NCBI GenBank assembly: GCA_002706265.1
Contig: PAKU01000037.1
Coordinates: forward strand, 62,001-126,000
DNA length: 64,000 bases
Source of the DNA: Polycyclovorans sp.
GTDB lineage: Bacteria > Pseudomonadota > Gammaproteobacteria > Nevskiales > Nevskiaceae
Reading direction: 5' to 3'
Both the position numbers and the translations under genes were made by a program. Positions 49,669 to 59,208 of this stretch are shown here, piece after piece; position 1 is the stretch's first letter; the number at the start of each line of letters is the position of its first letter. The notes below the pieces were generated by a model. The model did no database searches, was not told the DNA's origin, and saw only the letters and a program-made list of their open reading frames with translations.

Positions 49669-50742
49669 ATGAACCTCACATCAATCCCCAAAACCCTGAG
49701 TTGGTTAGAGCGCCTGGCGACGCCCTTGGCGGTGGATGACTACGTCGAAATGATCAATCCGCTGTGGTCCAGACGCGCGATCAATGCGCGCGTCGTCTCG
49801 ATCAAACGACAGACCCGTGAAGCAACCACCATTCGCCTGCAGCCCGGTCGGCGCTGGACCGGCTTCCGGCCGGGGCAGTTCGTACGCGTTTCGCTACCGG
49901 TCAACGGCATACGCCAGACCCGCTGCTATTCCATCTGTTCGGCCACCGGCGCGGTGAACGACTGTTTTGAGATTACCGTCAAGGCGGTCGCCGAAGGCCG
50001 CGTTTCGCCTCATCTCAACAGCGGCGTGAAGCTGGGCGACGTGGTGGAGATCAGCGAGGCCGAAGGCGCGTTCACCTGGGGCGCAACCCTGCCTGAAAAG
50101 GCCCTGTTCATCAGTGCCGGCAGCGGCATTACGCCGTTGATGGGCATGGCCCGCGAGGCCGCGCGCTGCGGCACGCTGCCGAATCTGGTGTGGCTGCACT
50201 ATGCCCCGGCCGCCAGCGAGCTGATCTTTGCCGATGCGCTGGCACAGTTGCAGCACGATCATCCGCAGTTGCATCTGCAGGTGATCTTCACCCGACTCGA
50301 CGGCGAGCATTTTTCGGGCAGGGCACTGCGCCGGCGTTGTCCCGACTGGCAGGACCGCAGCGCCTGGGCCTGCGGACCGGGCGCCCTGCTCGACGCTGCC
50401 GAGGCGCTCTGGGCCGCGACGCCCGCTCAGCCCCTGATCACCGAGCGCTTTCAGGCCAAGGCGATGACGCTGGGTGATCCGGCGACCGGCGGCACGCTGA
50501 CCTTCAGCGGCAGCGGCCATCAAGCCGAGGCCGACGGCACGACCTCGATTCTGGACGCCGCCGAGGCTGCAGGACTCAGTCCCCGATACGGCTGCCGCAT
50601 GGGCATCTGCCATGGCTGCACGGTGTCGCTCAAGTCGGGCCAGGTGCGTGACCTGCGCACCGGCAAGGCCTTCGGCGAAGAAGGTGACCTGATCCAGATT
50701 TGCGTCTGCGCCCCGGTCGGCGACGTCGACGTGGCGCTTTGA
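49669..50742 (+). CDS. Ferredoxin reductase-like electron donor for desaturase (DesC-like)
   Basis: A 357-residue flavin/2Fe-2S oxidoreductase: FAD domain (RQTRCYSICSA), NAD(P) domain (LFISAGSGITPLMGMAREA) and a C-terminal plant-type ferredoxin domain with cluster Cys in YGCRMGICHGC and a later Cys in QICVC. It should pass NAD(P)H electrons to the desaturase encoded 45 bases downstream. ATG 49669 is 20 bases after operator 2. Equivalent to DesC of the DesCB acyl-CoA desaturase pair. Confidence 0.93.
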   Translation: MNLTSIPKTLSWLERLATPLAVDDYVEMINPLWSRRAINARVVSIKRQTREATTIRLQPGRRWTGFRPGQFVRVSLPVNGIRQTRCYSICSATGAVNDCFEITVKAVAEGRVSPHLNSGVKLGDVVEISEAEGAFTWGATLPEKALFISAGSGITPLMGMAREAARCGTLPNLVWLHYAPAASELIFADALAQLQHDHPQLHLQVIFTRLDGEHFSGRALRRRCPDWQDRSAWACGPGALLDAAEALWAATPAQPLITERFQAKAMTLGDPATGGTLTFSGSGHQAEADGTTSILDAAEAAGLSPRYGCRMGICHGCTVSLKSGQVRDLRTGKAFGEEGDLIQICVCAPVGDVDVAL

Positions 50743-50787
50743 CGCCTGCCCCTCCACCCACTGCTGCACGACCCCGGGAGCCTTCTC

Positions 50788-51951
50788 ATGCCTTTTGACA
50801 CCCGCCCCAAAACCCCGCATCACGCCGTGAACGGCACGGCCGTCCAAGGCCAGCATCCATGGCCCGTGGGCCTGCCCGAATGCTCGCCCGCGCAGATCGA
50901 GGCCTTCGGCCAGGAAATGGACGCCCTGCGCGAAGCGGTGATCGCCGATCGCGGCGAGCAAGATGCCGCCTACATCCGCAAGGTCATTCGCCTGCAGCGC
51001 CGGCTCGAGGTGACCAGCCGCGGCGTGATCTATGGCGGCATCCTGTTTCCGCCGGCGCTGGTAATGGGCGCCCTCGGTCTTGGCATGGCCAAGATTCTCG
51101 AAAACATGGAGATCGGGCACAACGTCATGCACGGCCAGTGGGACTGGATGCGCGACCCGCACATTCATTCCAGCACCTGGGAGTGGGACACCGTGTGCCC
51201 GGCTGACCAATGGAAGAACACCCACAACGTGGAGCACCACACCTGGACCAATGTGCTGGGCAAGGACCGCGATGTGGGCTACGGCATTCTGCGCATGAGC
51301 GAGGCCGAGCAATGGCACCCGGCGCATCTGCTCAACCCGATCAACAACGCCCTGCTGGCGGTGTTCTTCCAGTGGGGGGTGGGCGTGCACGACGCCGAGT
51401 TGGATCAACTGGCCAGGACAGGCAAGATTCGCCAAGACTCCAGGGCCAAGCTGAAGGGCTTCTGGAAGAAGGCGCGCAAGCAGGTGATGAAGGACTACGT
51501 GCTGTTCCCGGCTCTGGCCGGCCCGTTCTTCCTGCCCGTGCTGTTGGCCAATGTGGCGGCCAACCTGATCCGCAACCTGTGGACCTACATGATCATCTTC
51601 TGCGGGCACTTCCCTGAGGGCGTGCACCAGTTCACCGAAGAAGAGGTTCAGAACGAAACCCGTGGCGGCTGGTACCTGCGCCAGCTCATGGGCTCGGCCA
51701 ACATCGAGGGCGGGCGGCTGATGCACCTGATGAGCGGCAACCTCAGCTTTCAGATCGAGCATCACCTGTTTCCTGACCTGCCCAGCAACCGCTATGCGGC
51801 CCTGTCACCCAAGGTGCGGGCCATCTGCGCGCGCTACGGTCTGCCCTACAACAGCGCGCCGCTCACCCGCCAGTTCGGCACGACCCTGAAACGGGTCTTC
51901 CGCCTGGCATTGCCGAACCGCGTGCCGAATGGGCTGCCGTCCACCGCCTGA
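50788..51951 (+). CDS. Membrane fatty acid (acyl-CoA) desaturase, DesB-like
   Basis: A 387-residue diiron membrane desaturase that introduces a cis double bond into acyl chains under aerobic conditions. Three His boxes are present: GHNVMHGQWDWM, HNVEHHTWTN and QIEHHLFPDLPSNRY. Hydrophobic helices lie near 95-115 and 240-275. It follows its reductase and is probably repressed by the divergent TetR regulator. The stop codon forms part of a hairpin shared with the convergent phosphate transporter gene. Confidence 0.94.
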   Translation: MPFDTRPKTPHHAVNGTAVQGQHPWPVGLPECSPAQIEAFGQEMDALREAVIADRGEQDAAYIRKVIRLQRRLEVTSRGVIYGGILFPPALVMGALGLGMAKILENMEIGHNVMHGQWDWMRDPHIHSSTWEWDTVCPADQWKNTHNVEHHTWTNVLGKDRDVGYGILRMSEAEQWHPAHLLNPINNALLAVFFQWGVGVHDAELDQLARTGKIRQDSRAKLKGFWKKARKQVMKDYVLFPALAGPFFLPVLLANVAANLIRNLWTYMIIFCGHFPEGVHQFTEEEVQNETRGGWYLRQLMGSANIEGGRLMHLMSGNLSFQIEHHLFPDLPSNRYAALSPKVRAICARYGLPYNSAPLTRQFGTTLKRVFRLALPNRVPNGLPSTA

Positions 51952-51977
51952 GGCGAACCGTCTGTTCGCGGCTCAGG
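51947..51977. terminator. Hairpin formed by two convergent stop codons
   Basis: CCTGAG+GCGAAC (51947-51958) pairs with GTTCGC...CTCAGG (51964-51969, 51972-51977) around a CGTCT loop with a GG bulge. The outer stem contains both stop codons (desaturase TGA, Pit TGA on the other strand). Probably bidirectional 3'-end structure; no T-tract. Confidence 0.6.
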
Positions 51978-53223
51978 AAAGCAGGGCGCGGAGGATGTAG
52001 AAAAACAGGATGGAGAGGATGGCGCCCGCTGGCAGGGTGATGATCCACGAGGCGAAGATGCTGCGGATCACCGACAGGTTGAGTGCGCCGATGCCGCGCG
52101 CCAGTCCGACCCCGAGCACCGCGCCCACCAAGGTGTGCGTGGTGGAGATGGGCAATCCCGTGCCCGAGGCGACCACCACGGTGCTCGCCGCCGCCAGGGT
52201 CGCGGCAAAGCCGCGCGACGGCGTGAGGTCGGTGATGCGCGTGCCCACCGTGGCCATCACGCGTTGGCCAAAGGTGACCAGCCCCAGCACGATGCCAAAG
52301 GCGCCCAACAACAACACCCACGGGGGCACCATCGAGCTGGCGGCGATGGTGCCGCTTTCAACAATGCCGACGATGGCGGCGACCGGACCGACGGCGTTGG
52401 CCACGTCGTTCGAGCCGTGGGCAAAGGCCATCGCACAGGCGGTGATGATCATCAGCAGCGTGAAGACCCGCTCCACGTTGGCGAACTGGAATCGATGGTC
52501 TGCCGCCGGGTCCAGCTTCAAGCCGCGGATGAACATGCCGCCGCCGGCTGCAGCCGCAGCGGCAACGGCGGCCGAAAGCAGGTAGGCCTGCACGCCGCTC
52601 AGGCCCAGCCCGACGTGGCTGAGGCCCTTGGTGAAGGTCACCGCCGCGGTGATGAACACCGTCAGAAAGATATAGCCCGGCACGTAGCGCAGCGCGTTCT
52701 TCAACGGCGTTTCGGTGTTGAGAATCAGCGCCTGAACGCTCATGAACAGGCCGTAGGCCATCACCCCCGCCAACACGGGCGAGATGACCCAACTGCTCAT
52801 GATGGTGCCAATACGTGACCAGTACACCGCGTCGATGCCGATGCCCACCGCGCCGAAGCCGACAATGGCCCCGACGATGGAGTGGGTGGTCGACACCGGC
52901 CAGCCGAAGATCGAGGCCACCAGCAGCCAGGTCCCCGCGGCCAGCAACGACGCGAGCATGCCGAACACCAGAATCTCGGGCTGATCGACGATGGAGGTGG
53001 TGTCGATCATGCCGTTGCGGATGGTGGCGGTGACCTCGCCGCCGGCCAGATAGGCACCGGCAAACTCGAAAATGGCGGCAATGATGATGGCGTGCTTGAC
53101 GGTGATGGCGCGTGAGCCCACCGAGGTCGACATGGCATTGGCCACATCGTTGGCGCCCACGCCCCACGCCATGAACAGCCCGAAGACGCAGGCCAGCGCG
53201 ACAAACAGAAATCCGTATTCCAT
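51973..53223 (-). CDS. Low-affinity inorganic phosphate transporter (Pit family)
   Basis: A 416-residue inner-membrane phosphate:proton (metal-phosphate) symporter with about 10 helices. Both repeat motifs are visible: GANDVANAMSTSVGS near the N-terminus and GSNDVANAVGPVAAI in the second half, plus SLSTTHS-like PVSTTHSIVGA and PISTTHTLVGA. It lies 17 bases after its DUF47/PhoU-like partner in one operon. Confidence 0.96.
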   Translation of the reverse strand: MEYGFLFVALACVFGLFMAWGVGANDVANAMSTSVGSRAITVKHAIIIAAIFEFAGAYLAGGEVTATIRNGMIDTTSIVDQPEILVFGMLASLLAAGTWLLVASIFGWPVSTTHSIVGAIVGFGAVGIGIDAVYWSRIGTIMSSWVISPVLAGVMAYGLFMSVQALILNTETPLKNALRYVPGYIFLTVFITAAVTFTKGLSHVGLGLSGVQAYLLSAAVAAAAAAGGGMFIRGLKLDPAADHRFQFANVERVFTLLMIITACAMAFAHGSNDVANAVGPVAAIVGIVESGTIAASSMVPPWVLLLGAFGIVLGLVTFGQRVMATVGTRITDLTPSRGFAATLAAASTVVVASGTGLPISTTHTLVGAVLGVGLARGIGALNLSVIRSIFASWIITLPAGAILSILFFYILRALLS

Positions 53224-53240
53224 GGTTGAAGTCGTCCGCC

Positions 53241-53921
53241 TTATTTGGCGACGAGAACCTGCAGGCGGCTCCCCACACGCTGTGCCCGGTCGGCCAGATC
53301 GCCAATCCAGTCAATGATTTGATAAAGGAAGATCACGTCCACCGGCGGCCAGTCGCGCTCCAGCGACATGAGCTGCTCGCGCAGTTCGACCTGCAGGGTG
53401 TCGGTCTCGTGTTCGATTTCGTCGAGCTCGCGCAACAGCCCCTCGACGAAGGCGGTCTCGCGCCCGCGAAAGCCGGTGTCGAGCAGCGCGTCGAGTTCCT
53501 GAATGGCTTTCAGCGCCTGATGTGCGGCCGCCACGGTGCGGGTCACGTAGCGGCCAAACAGGTCGACCATCGGTGGTGGAATGCGCATGCGGCGACCCAG
53601 CATCAGGCCGCTGATGTCCTTGGTCTTGTTGGCCACCTTGTCCTGCATCTGCAGCATGTCGAGCAGATCGCGCCGGTCGACCGCCATGAACAGATGCGTG
53701 GGCAACTGTTTGCGCAGGCTCTTCTTGAGGCGGTCGGCATCGTGCTCGCCGTTGACGATCTGCTCACGCCAGTCTCGGGCGGCCGACCAGTCTTCACGGA
53801 CCACGGCATCGACAAACCGGGGCAGCAGGTCGACGCACGCCACCACGCTCTCCATATGTTGCTGCAGGGGACGAATGGGCGATCCGCCCAACATTTCCGC
53901 GATCGTGCTTTTTAGCGCCAT
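53241..53921 (-). CDS. DUF47/TIGR00153 PhoU-like accessory protein of Pit
   Basis: A 226-residue all-helical cytosolic protein of the DUF47 family, thought to regulate the adjacent Pit transporter as PhoU does Pst. Helical segments include IVNGEHDADRLKKSLRKQL, LLDMLQMQDKVANKTKDI and LLRELDEIEHETDTLQ, with acidic E/D pairs that in PhoU relatives bind metal. The start at 53921 (MALKSTIAEMLGGSPI) is preferred to an ATG eight codons upstream. Confidence 0.93.
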   Translation of the reverse strand: MALKSTIAEMLGGSPIRPLQQHMESVVACVDLLPRFVDAVVREDWSAARDWREQIVNGEHDADRLKKSLRKQLPTHLFMAVDRRDLLDMLQMQDKVANKTKDISGLMLGRRMRIPPPMVDLFGRYVTRTVAAAHQALKAIQELDALLDTGFRGRETAFVEGLLRELDEIEHETDTLQVELREQLMSLERDWPPVDVIFLYQIIDWIGDLADRAQRVGSRLQVLVAK

Positions 53922-54025
53922 GCGGCATTGTAGTAAAACTGTCATGTCATCGGTGGGCAGACGCCGCGAAACGGCGGCGCGCCGATGGCTTCGGCGCCAC
54001 GCGACTCGGTGCTAACCTTCGACGC

Positions 54026-54826
54026 ATGTCCTGGCCGGTCCTGTTCTTCGCTCTTTCGGCGCTGCTCTATGTGGCCGCGACCCTGCGCCTGTGGCGGCAG
54101 CCGCCCGCCATCGATGGCCACGCAGGGGGGCTGACCCTGCTGGCGGTGCTTGCGCACGCCATTGCGCTGGTCGGGCGCATCATCGGGCCCGAGGGCTGGA
54201 GCATCGACTGGACCACGGCGCTTAACCTGTTCGCCTGGCTCGCCAGCGCCCTGCTGTGGGGCTTTGCACTGCGCAATCCGGTGAAGATTCTGGGCCTGGC
54301 GGCCTATCCGTTCGGTGCCCTGGCCAGCGCGGTCGCAGCGGTGGTGCCACCGGCGGCGGCCACCATTGAACACGGCGGGTTGGTGGGCCTGCACGTGCTG
54401 CTGTCGCTGCTTGCCGCAGGCCTGCTGACGCTGGCCGCCATGCAGGCGGCCCTGCTGGCCGCGCAGGACCGCTGGCTGCACCGGCACGAGGCCCCTGCGT
54501 TGATGAAACGCCTGCCACCGCTGCTGACGATGGAGCGGATGCTGTTCGTGCTGATTGCCGCGGGCTTCCTGCTGCTCAGCTTGGCCTTGCTCACCGGCAT
54601 GTCCTTCATCCACGACTGGCTGGCCCAGCACCTCGCACACAAAACGGTGCTGTCGGTGACCGCCTGGTTGATCTTCGGCGGCCTGCTGATCGGCCGCTGG
54701 CGGCTGGGTCTGCGCGGCCGACAAGCAGCGCGCTGGACGCTGGCCGGCTACGGCATGCTGATCCTCGCCTACCTGGGTGCCAAGCTGGTTCTGGAGCTGG
54801 TGCTGGGCGCCCGCTGGTCAAGCTGA
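54026..54826 (+). CDS. CcsA/YpjD-like inner membrane protein
   Basis: A 266-residue protein with eight hydrophobic helices, related to CcsA/HemX heme-handling proteins and to E. coli YpjD. Conserved His residues in LVGLHVLLSL and AHKTVLSV match heme-ligand positions of the family. As in E. coli (ypjD-yfjD) it is followed by a CorB-like gene; a link with Mg/Co tolerance has been proposed for that pair. No WWD-type tryptophan motif is obvious, so a direct role in cytochrome c assembly is doubtful. Confidence 0.87.
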   Translation: MSWPVLFFALSALLYVAATLRLWRQPPAIDGHAGGLTLLAVLAHAIALVGRIIGPEGWSIDWTTALNLFAWLASALLWGFALRNPVKILGLAAYPFGALASAVAAVVPPAAATIEHGGLVGLHVLLSLLAAGLLTLAAMQAALLAAQDRWLHRHEAPALMKRLPPLLTMERMLFVLIAAGFLLLSLALLTGMSFIHDWLAQHLAHKTVLSVTAWLIFGGLLIGRWRLGLRGRQAARWTLAGYGMLILAYLGAKLVLELVLGARWSS

Positions 54827-54911
54827 TTGCCGCAGACGTCGGCGTAAAGATTGACGCCACCTGAATGTTCCGCGATTCTCGACGGCCCTTGGCCACTCGC
54901 CTCCGTGCGTT

Positions 54912-56168
54912 TTGAACGACATTCCTTTATTGGTGCTCTTTGCACTGTTGTTCGTCCTGCTGCTGTGCTCCGCGTTTTTCTCCAGCAGCGAAACTGGACT
55001 GATGACGATCAATCGTCATCGCGTCCGCCACCAGGCCAGGCTCGGGCAGCGCAGCGCCAAACTGGTCCAGCGCCTGCTGGACCGCCCCGACCGCCTGATC
55101 GGCACGGTGCTGCTGGGCAACAATTTCATCAATGTGCTGGCCGCCTCGGTGGCCACCGTGATTGGCCTGCGGCTCTACGGCGATGACGGCATCGCCATTG
55201 CCACCGGAGCGTTGACGCTGCTGCTGCTGATCTTTGGCGAGGTCACCCCGAAGACGATGGCGGCCTTGCACCCCGAGCGGGTGGCGTTTCCGGCGGCCTA
55301 CGTGCTGTATCCGCTGATGCGGCTGCTGTGGCCGCTGGTGCTGGTGGTCAATTTCATCAGCAACAACCTGCTCAAGATTTTCGGCGTGTCGCCCGAAGAC
55401 GCCGCCGAGCACAACATTTCGTCAGAAGAATTGCGGACCATCGTCGCCGAGGCGGGCGCGCTGATTCCGCAACGCCACCAAAAGATGCTGCTGTCGATCC
55501 TCGATCTGGAAAAGGCCACCGTGGAAGACATCATGGTGCCGCGCAATGAAATCATCGGCATCGACCTTTCAGACCCTTGGACCGTCATCCGCGACACGCT
55601 CACCGAGTCGGAGCACACCCGTCTGCCGGTCTATGACGGGTCCATTGACCAGCTCAAGGGCGTGGTCCACCTGCGGCGTCTGGTGGGACTGGCCGCAGAC
55701 GACCAGCTCACGCCCGGCAGCGTGCTGGCGCTGGCCCGCGAGCCTTACTTCATTCCCGAGGGCACGCCGCTCAACCAGCAGTTGCTCAATTTTCAGAACC
55801 AGAAGCGGCGCATCGGGTTCGTGGTCGACGAGTACGGCGACATCCAGGGCCTGGTGACCCTGGAAGACATTCTTGAAGAGGTGGTCGGCGAGTTCACCTC
55901 CGACCCGGCCACGCGCATGAAGAACGTCTACGCCGATGCCGACGGCAGTTACCGCATCGCCGGCAACGTGACGCTGCGCAGCCTCAACCGCAATCTGGGC
56001 TGGAAGCTGCCGGTGAAAGGTCCGAAAACCATCAATGGCCTGCTGCTGGATCATCTGCAGAGCATTCCGCAGTCGGGCAAGCGGGTCTCGATCGGCCGTT
56101 ACGAGTTTGAAATCATCGAGGCCCGCAGCCACGCGGTAAAAGCCGTGCGGGTGCGGGCAACGACCTGA
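54912..56168 (+). CDS. CorB/HlyC-CorC-family CNNM transporter
   Basis: A 418-residue CNNM/CorC-type protein (E. coli YfjD/CorB): a DUF21 membrane domain with about four helices (SAFFSSSETGLMTINRHR, EVTPKTMAALHPERVAF), a CBS pair (~200-330, EDIMVPRNEIIGIDL, GFVVDEYGDIQGLVTLEDI) and a CorC_HlyC C-terminal domain. It exports or balances Mg2+ in characterised relatives. The start is TTG 54912 (LNDIPLLVLF); no ATG occurs before the essential first helix. Confidence 0.93.
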   Translation: MNDIPLLVLFALLFVLLLCSAFFSSSETGLMTINRHRVRHQARLGQRSAKLVQRLLDRPDRLIGTVLLGNNFINVLAASVATVIGLRLYGDDGIAIATGALTLLLLIFGEVTPKTMAALHPERVAFPAAYVLYPLMRLLWPLVLVVNFISNNLLKIFGVSPEDAAEHNISSEELRTIVAEAGALIPQRHQKMLLSILDLEKATVEDIMVPRNEIIGIDLSDPWTVIRDTLTESEHTRLPVYDGSIDQLKGVVHLRRLVGLAADDQLTPGSVLALAREPYFIPEGTPLNQQLLNFQNQKRRIGFVVDEYGDIQGLVTLEDILEEVVGEFTSDPATRMKNVYADADGSYRIAGNVTLRSLNRNLGWKLPVKGPKTINGLLLDHLQSIPQSGKRVSIGRYEFEIIEARSHAVKAVRVRATT

Positions 56169-56232
56169 GCGGGGCGTTATGCCGCTCGGCCGGCGACGCC
56201 CCTATGATGCGTGCGTCATCATTGAGTCACTC

Positions 56233-56856
56233 ATGATCGCCACTCAAACACCCCCCCGCACACTGGTGGTGTGCCCGCATTGCGACGCCGTGCACCGCAT
56301 GGTGACCGTGCGCCAGGGCGCCCGCGTGGGCTGTCATCGCTGCGGCTGCACGCTGTGTAGCGAGACGCGACTGCCGCTGCAGGCGCTACTGGCCAGCACG
56401 ATCGCGGCACTGATGTTCTTTGCGATCGCCAACCTCACCCCCTTGCTCACTTTCGAATTGGCCGGTGAGCGCCGGCCGGCGCCGCTGTGGGCCGGCGTCA
56501 CGGCGGTCTGGACGGCGGGCGAGCCGATGATGGCGATGATTGCCGGCCTGACCACCTTGGTGTTCCCGTTCATCAGCCTGTGCCTGCTGCTTTACGCGCT
56601 GTTGCCGCTGGCCTTCGGCCCGCCGGCGCCGGGATATCGCCGGGTGTTGAGCGCATTGCGGTGGCTGCGGCCGTGGAGTTTGCTGGAGGTGTTTTTCCTC
56701 GGCGTGCTGGTGGCGCTGGTGAAGCTCACCGATGTGGCGACCGTGGTGCTGGGCCCGGGTTTGATCGCGATCGTGGCGTTGTCACTGCTGATGGTGCGCC
56801 TGGGCAGCTTCGACCTGGCGCTGTTGTGGGATCACGCCCCTCCGGTGGCGCGGTGA
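56233..56856 (+). CDS. pqiA: PqiA-like protein, N-terminal half (separate gene)
   Basis: A 207-residue PqiA-family inner-membrane protein with a zinc-ribbon (CPHC...CHRCGC) and four helices. PqiA is normally one ~415-residue protein with two such modules; here they are two genes joined by a GTGA overlap. PqiA partners PqiB/PqiC to move lipids between inner and outer membranes. The start at 56233 (MIATQTPPRTLVVCPHC) is taken; an in-frame upstream start at 56179 is less likely. Confidence 0.9.
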   Translation: MIATQTPPRTLVVCPHCDAVHRMVTVRQGARVGCHRCGCTLCSETRLPLQALLASTIAALMFFAIANLTPLLTFELAGERRPAPLWAGVTAVWTAGEPMMAMIAGLTTLVFPFISLCLLLYALLPLAFGPPAPGYRRVLSALRWLRPWSLLEVFFLGVLVALVKLTDVATVVLGPGLIAIVALSLLMVRLGSFDLALLWDHAPPVAR

Positions 56857-57524
56857 CGGTGGCCACCGCCAAGTCACTGGGCCTGGTGGCCTGTGAAACC
56901 TGTGGCCGCGTCGCCCGCGCGCCACGCGACCCGCAGGCGGCCGCGCGTTGCCCGCACTGCGGCGACCCTCTGCACAGCCGTTTGCCCGCGTCCCTGGCCC
57001 GCACCTGGGCCTACCTGATCGCCGCGTGCGTGCTCTACGTTCCCGCCAACCTGCTGGTCATGATGCGCAGCTCCGACGTCACGGGCACGCGCAGCGACAC
57101 CATTCTCAGCGGCGTGATCAAGCTCTGGACCGATGGCGCGCCCGGCATCGCGCTGGTGGTGCTGGTGGCGAGCGTGATCGTGCCGTTGATGAAGATTGGC
57201 GTCATGGCCTATCTGGCGCTCAGCGTGCAACTGGGCTGGACCCGCTTCCGGCGGCAACGGGCGCAGATTTTTCGCTTCATCGAGCGCATCGGTCACTGGT
57301 CGATGCTCGATGTGTTCGTGGTGGCCCTGCTGGTGGCCCTGGTCGACTTCAAGGTGGCGCGGGTCGAGCCCGGCCCGGCGGCGCTGGCCTTCGGCGTGGT
57401 GGTGATTCTCACCATGCTGGCGGCCAAAAGCTTCGACCCCCGCCTCATCTGGGATGTCGCCGGCCAGCACGCTGACACGCGCGGCACACCTGACGCATCA
57501 TGCCCCCCAACTTCTGGCCCCTGA
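56853..57524 (+). CDS. pqiA: PqiA-like protein, C-terminal half (separate gene)
   Basis: A 223-residue second PqiA module: zinc-ribbon CETCG...CPHCG, then four helices including AYLIAACVLYVPANLLVMM and SMLDVFVVALLVALVDF. GTG 56853 overlaps the preceding stop, so both halves should be made in equal amounts and may assemble as a heterodimer resembling full-length PqiA. Four bases separate its stop from pqiB. Confidence 0.9.
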   Translation: MTVATAKSLGLVACETCGRVARAPRDPQAAARCPHCGDPLHSRLPASLARTWAYLIAACVLYVPANLLVMMRSSDVTGTRSDTILSGVIKLWTDGAPGIALVVLVASVIVPLMKIGVMAYLALSVQLGWTRFRRQRAQIFRFIERIGHWSMLDVFVVALLVALVDFKVARVEPGPAALAFGVVVILTMLAAKSFDPRLIWDVAGQHADTRGTPDASCPPTSGP

Positions 57525-57528
57525 CCCG

Positions 57529-59208
57529 ATGACCCAGCCCTCTCTCGATTCGCTGCCCGAACCGATCGTCACCGCGCGCCGCAGTGTCGCCTGGATCTGG
57601 CTGGTGCCCGCCGTCGCCGTCATCATCGGCGTGGTGCTGCTGGTGCAGTACCTGCTGGCGCTGGGGCCGACCATCGTCATCGAGTTCGAGACAGCCGAAG
57701 GGCTGAAAGCAGAGCAGACCGAGCTGCGCTTCAAGGACGTGGTGGTCGGCCGGGTCACCGACATCCGCCTCAGCGAGGACCGGTCGCACGTCAAGGTCGA
57801 GGTGTCCTTGATACCGGCTGCTGCAGCGCTTGCGGTTGAAGACTCCCGCTTCTGGGTGGTGCGGCCGCGCGCCGACCTGGGCGGCGTTTCCGGCCTCGAT
57901 ACCCTGATCACCGGCGCCTACATTGCCGTCGATGTGGGGGTGTCGGACCAAGAGGCGCGTGAGTTCACCGGGCAGGAACGGCCGCCGCGCGTGCTCAACC
58001 ATCAGGAGGGACGCCGCCTGACCTTGCGCGCCGAGGCGCTGAACTCGCTGAGCATCGGCTCTCCCATCTATTTCCGGGGCATCGTCGTCGGCCGCATCGT
58101 CGGGTACGACCTCGATGCCAGCGGCGACGGCGTCACCTTACAGGGCTTTGTCGAGGCCCCGTACCACGAGAACCTTCGCGCAACTTCGCGGTTCTGGAAC
58201 GTCAGCGGGGTCGATGTCAGCCTCGATGCCGGGGGCCTGCGGGTCAACACCGAATCGGTTCTCACGCTGATCAGCGGCGGCGTCGCGTTCTACAACCCCG
58301 AGGGCGGTATCTCGACCTTGCCGCGGGAGCCCATGAACCTTGAGGTAGCGGCCGAAACCGATGCCCTGGCGTTTGCGCTGTTCGACAGCGAAGCCGACGC
58401 GCGGGCCAAGGCCGACCCGATCGTTCTCGACACGGTGATGCGATTTGCCGGCTCCATGCGCGGACTGGCGGTGGGCGCGCCCATCGATCTCTTCGGGGTC
58501 GAAGTGGGGCGCGTGACGGAAACCGAACTGGAATACGACGTTGCGCGCAAAGGCTTCGTCGCCGCCACCCGGGCCGAGCTTTACCCCGCGCGGCTGGGGC
58601 GCGCCTTCACCCAATGGCAGACCTGGCAGGCCAGCCTCGGGCGCACCTTCAGTTCACCGGCCGAGGCGGGCGATCAACTGATCCGCCGGCTGATCGACCA
58701 GGGGCTGCGCGCCCAATTGCGCACCGGCAACCTGATCACCGGGCAGCTTTACATCGCGCTCGACATGCTGGCACCCGCATCCCGACAGAGCCCTGACCAG
58801 GACGGCGAGGTTGCCGAAGATGACAGCGCGCGGCTGGAGATTCCCAGCGTGGCGGGCAGCTTCGACCAGATCCAGATTCAGATCGCCAACATCGTCAGCA
58901 AGCTCGACGCCCTGCCGCTGGGCGACATGGCCGGAGACCTCGCCGGCACGCTCGAAAGTCTGAACAAGCTCATGGCCACGCTGGAGGGCGAAGTCAGCGT
59001 CGAGCTGACCCAGACCCTGGAGCAGGTGCAGGCCCTGGTCGAAGGGCTTTCGAGCCAGGTTGCCGCGCCCAATGCGCCCTTGCAGCAAGACCTGCAGCAG
59101 ATGATGGAGCAGATCGACCGGGCCGCCCACTCGCTGCGCAGCCTCACCGACAGCCTGCAGCGCAATCCACAATCGCTATTGCGCGGCCGCCCCGCGCCGG
59201 ACGAATGA
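57529..59208 (+). CDS. pqiB: PqiB-like MCE protein
   Basis: A 559-residue protein with one N-terminal membrane helix (SVAWIWLVPAVAVIIGVVLLV) and three MlaD/MCE domains in series: ~47-140 (FETAEGLKAEQTELRFKDVVVG), ~165-260 and ~290-400, followed by a helical C-terminus. PqiB hexamers form a syringe-like lipid channel spanning the periplasm from PqiA to the outer membrane. Encoded directly between pqiA and pqiC. Confidence 0.95.
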   Translation: MTQPSLDSLPEPIVTARRSVAWIWLVPAVAVIIGVVLLVQYLLALGPTIVIEFETAEGLKAEQTELRFKDVVVGRVTDIRLSEDRSHVKVEVSLIPAAAALAVEDSRFWVVRPRADLGGVSGLDTLITGAYIAVDVGVSDQEAREFTGQERPPRVLNHQEGRRLTLRAEALNSLSIGSPIYFRGIVVGRIVGYDLDASGDGVTLQGFVEAPYHENLRATSRFWNVSGVDVSLDAGGLRVNTESVLTLISGGVAFYNPEGGISTLPREPMNLEVAAETDALAFALFDSEADARAKADPIVLDTVMRFAGSMRGLAVGAPIDLFGVEVGRVTETELEYDVARKGFVAATRAELYPARLGRAFTQWQTWQASLGRTFSSPAEAGDQLIRRLIDQGLRAQLRTGNLITGQLYIALDMLAPASRQSPDQDGEVAEDDSARLEIPSVAGSFDQIQIQIANIVSKLDALPLGDMAGDLAGTLESLNKLMATLEGEVSVELTQTLEQVQALVEGLSSQVAAPNAPLQQDLQQMMEQIDRAAHSLRSLTDSLQRNPQSLLRGRPAPDE

